DNA of 6,781 nt, from the NCBI GenBank assembly GCA_023255285.1, contig JALRIY010000119.1:1-6781 (forward strand), written 5' to 3'. Positions 5,908 to 6,781 of the stretch are shown here, in pieces; positions within the stretch are counted from its first letter, which is position 1; the number at the start of each line of letters is the position of its first letter. Source of the stretch: Algoriphagus sp. (lineage in GTDB: Bacteria > Bacteroidota > Bacteroidia > Cytophagales > Cyclobacteriaceae). Position numbers and translations under genes: made by a program. The notes under the pieces are model-generated. The model was not told where the DNA came from, ran no database searches, and was given only the letters and a program-made list of their open reading frames with translations.

Positions 5908-6781
5908 TTTTTTGCAGGTAAACTTTCCAAGACTAGTCGAATTAATTCAGCTTTATCTCCATTTGGAATCCATCTTGAAACGACCAATAAGTCGTTTTCA
6001 GGATCCACGTAAATCATGTTGGTGCCTGCTCCGAGGTGCAGAAACGCCGATTTGGGAGCGGCAGGTATTTGTTTTTGTTGCAAATTGAGGTAATAATTCA
6101 TAAACCCATAATCTGGTTGCACAGGAGTGGGGGTTTTGGAAAGTTCAATCCAAGAGCGTGGAATGAGTTGCTTACCATTCCAGTTTCCATTACGAAGGGT
6201 GAGGTAGCCAAAACGGGCTTGATCCCAAGCGGAAAGCATCATGCCTCCTCCCCAATGCGATCCACCACTTACGGATTGGACAATTTGGCCATCCAATACG
6301 ACAAAAGAGTTTTCGTATCCAGTCCATCTCCAAGTGGGGCTTGCTCCGATGGGGTCCATTATTTTTTCTTTCAAAACTTGAGGAAGTGGTTTTCGCCACA
6401 CATTCAATAGGGCCAAGGCAAGGACATTGACCCGGGTGTCGTTGTATTCATAACTGCTACCAGGTTCCCGTTGATCCCGAGCTCTTTTCTGCTTGACCCC
6501 CTCCGCCGGTCGATCTCCCCAATCCGGCTTGCCCCATAGGGTGCCCTCCCAATCGGAGGTCTGTCTTAGCAAGTTGTCCCAAGTAATTTTTTGGTTGTGG
6601 GGGGTGTCAAAGAGGTCAAACACATCTTCTTGGTCTAGGTGATCTGCCTTGTTGATAGCCAAACGTAAGGGGTCGAAGGGATAGATGGGGGCCATGTAGG
6701 GATGAACTTGATCTTGGACTGAGCGAATCAAGCCTGCTTCAACAGCCAAGCCAGTGGTGGTAGAGAGAAAACTTTTAGCTA
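5904..6781 (-). CDS. Beta-lactamase-fold serine hydrolase, C-terminal part (5' end outside window)
   Basis: The frame runs from TAA (complement of 5904-5906) to the right edge, giving about 291 visible residues. A TTG at the complement of 6747-6749 is not the start, because ten further in-frame codons read AKSFLSTTTG. Together with AVEAGLI this is the helix after the catalytic serine of the PF00144 family. The lysine (complement of 6774-6776) is that of the S-x-x-K motif, so the serine itself lies just outside the window. Other family marks are LLRQTSDWEG, the YND motif in YEYNDTRVNVLALALL (second catalytic motif region), GGSHWGGGMMLSAWDQARFGYLTL, and HLGAG, which occupies the place of the KTG box and reads HxG as in esterase-like members. 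It probably hydrolyses an ester, amide or peptide bond rather than acting as a true beta-lactamase. Location is unknown because the N-terminus is missing. It overlaps the convergent phosphoesterase gene by 4 bases. Confidence 0.9.
   Translation of the reverse strand, partial: AKSFLSTTTGLAVEAGLIRSVQDQVHPYMAPIYPFDPLRLAINKADHLDQEDVFDLFDTPHNQKITWDNLLRQTSDWEGTLWGKPDWGDRPAEGVKQKRARDQREPGSSYEYNDTRVNVLALALLNVWRKPLPQVLKEKIMDPIGASPTWRWTGYENSFVVLDGQIVQSVSGGSHWGGGMMLSAWDQARFGYLTLRNGNWNGKQLIPRSWIELSKTPTPVQPDYGFMNYYLNLQQKQIPAAPKSAFLHLGAGTNMIYVDPENDLLVVSRWIPNGDKAELIRLVLESLPAKN

Noticed and set aside
6036..6410. Plus-strand open frame of 124 codons antisense to the serine hydrolase gene
   Set aside because: The minus strand encodes clear family motifs across this stretch; the plus-strand translation looks like a shadow with no domain.
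6747..6749. TTG (minus strand) as a start codon for the serine hydrolase
   Set aside because: Ten more in-frame codons upstream encode the helix following the catalytic serine, so the true start is outside the window.
1..6781. A hidden defence, mobile or otherwise new multi-gene system
   Set aside because: The helicase fragment, transporters, acetyltransferase and hydrolases are all common housekeeping-type families on mixed strands. There are no direct repeats, terminal inverted repeats, integrase, CRISPR spacing or toxin-antitoxin pair to support such a claim.

Overview
This window looks like an ordinary chromosomal stretch from a Bacteroidota bacterium, most likely of the order Cytophagales (Algoriphagus/Cyclobacteriaceae-like). 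That placement is an inference. It rests on the protein styles (a DUF1573 protein with a CGC motif, a RecD-like helicase with the bacteroidete-type 'VGSxxSPALD' region), moderately AT-rich intergenic DNA, a TAnnTTTG-type promoter element, and no clear Shine-Dalgarno sequence in front of any start codon.

Layout, left to right. (1) 1-932, plus strand: the C-terminal part of a RecD/UvrD-like (superfamily 1) helicase, cut by the left edge. (2) 933-1082: an AT-rich spacer with a candidate bacteroidete promoter. (3) 1083-1475, plus: a small exported DUF1573 protein, followed by a strong intrinsic terminator (1497-1526). (4) 1556-3301, plus: a complete ABC-exporter half-transporter with fused membrane and ATPase domains. 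(5) 3308-4219, minus: a ten-helix EamA/DMT-family transporter, convergent with the ABC gene across a 6-base gap. (6) 4220-4404: a divergent promoter region with an 18-base inverted repeat close to the next start. (7) 4405-4899, plus: a GNAT acetyltransferase. (8) 4936-5907, plus: a calcineurin-like metallophosphoesterase with a twin-arginine-type signal. (9) 5904-6781, minus: a beta-lactamase-fold serine hydrolase, cut by the right edge. Its stop codon overlaps the phosphoesterase stop codon.

The genes do not form an evident pathway. At most, the acetyltransferase and the phosphoesterase could share a transcript (36 bases apart, same strand). The DUF1573 gene appears to be its own transcription unit. 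Two convergent gene pairs meet tail to tail with almost no space, so sense-antisense transcript overlap is plausible at both. I saw no mobile element, CRISPR array, tRNA or rRNA gene, phage gene or recognisable defence system, and nothing that supports a new multi-gene system. The points worth a second look are small: gene-end overlaps, an operator-like palindrome, start-site questions and the export signal of the phosphoesterase.
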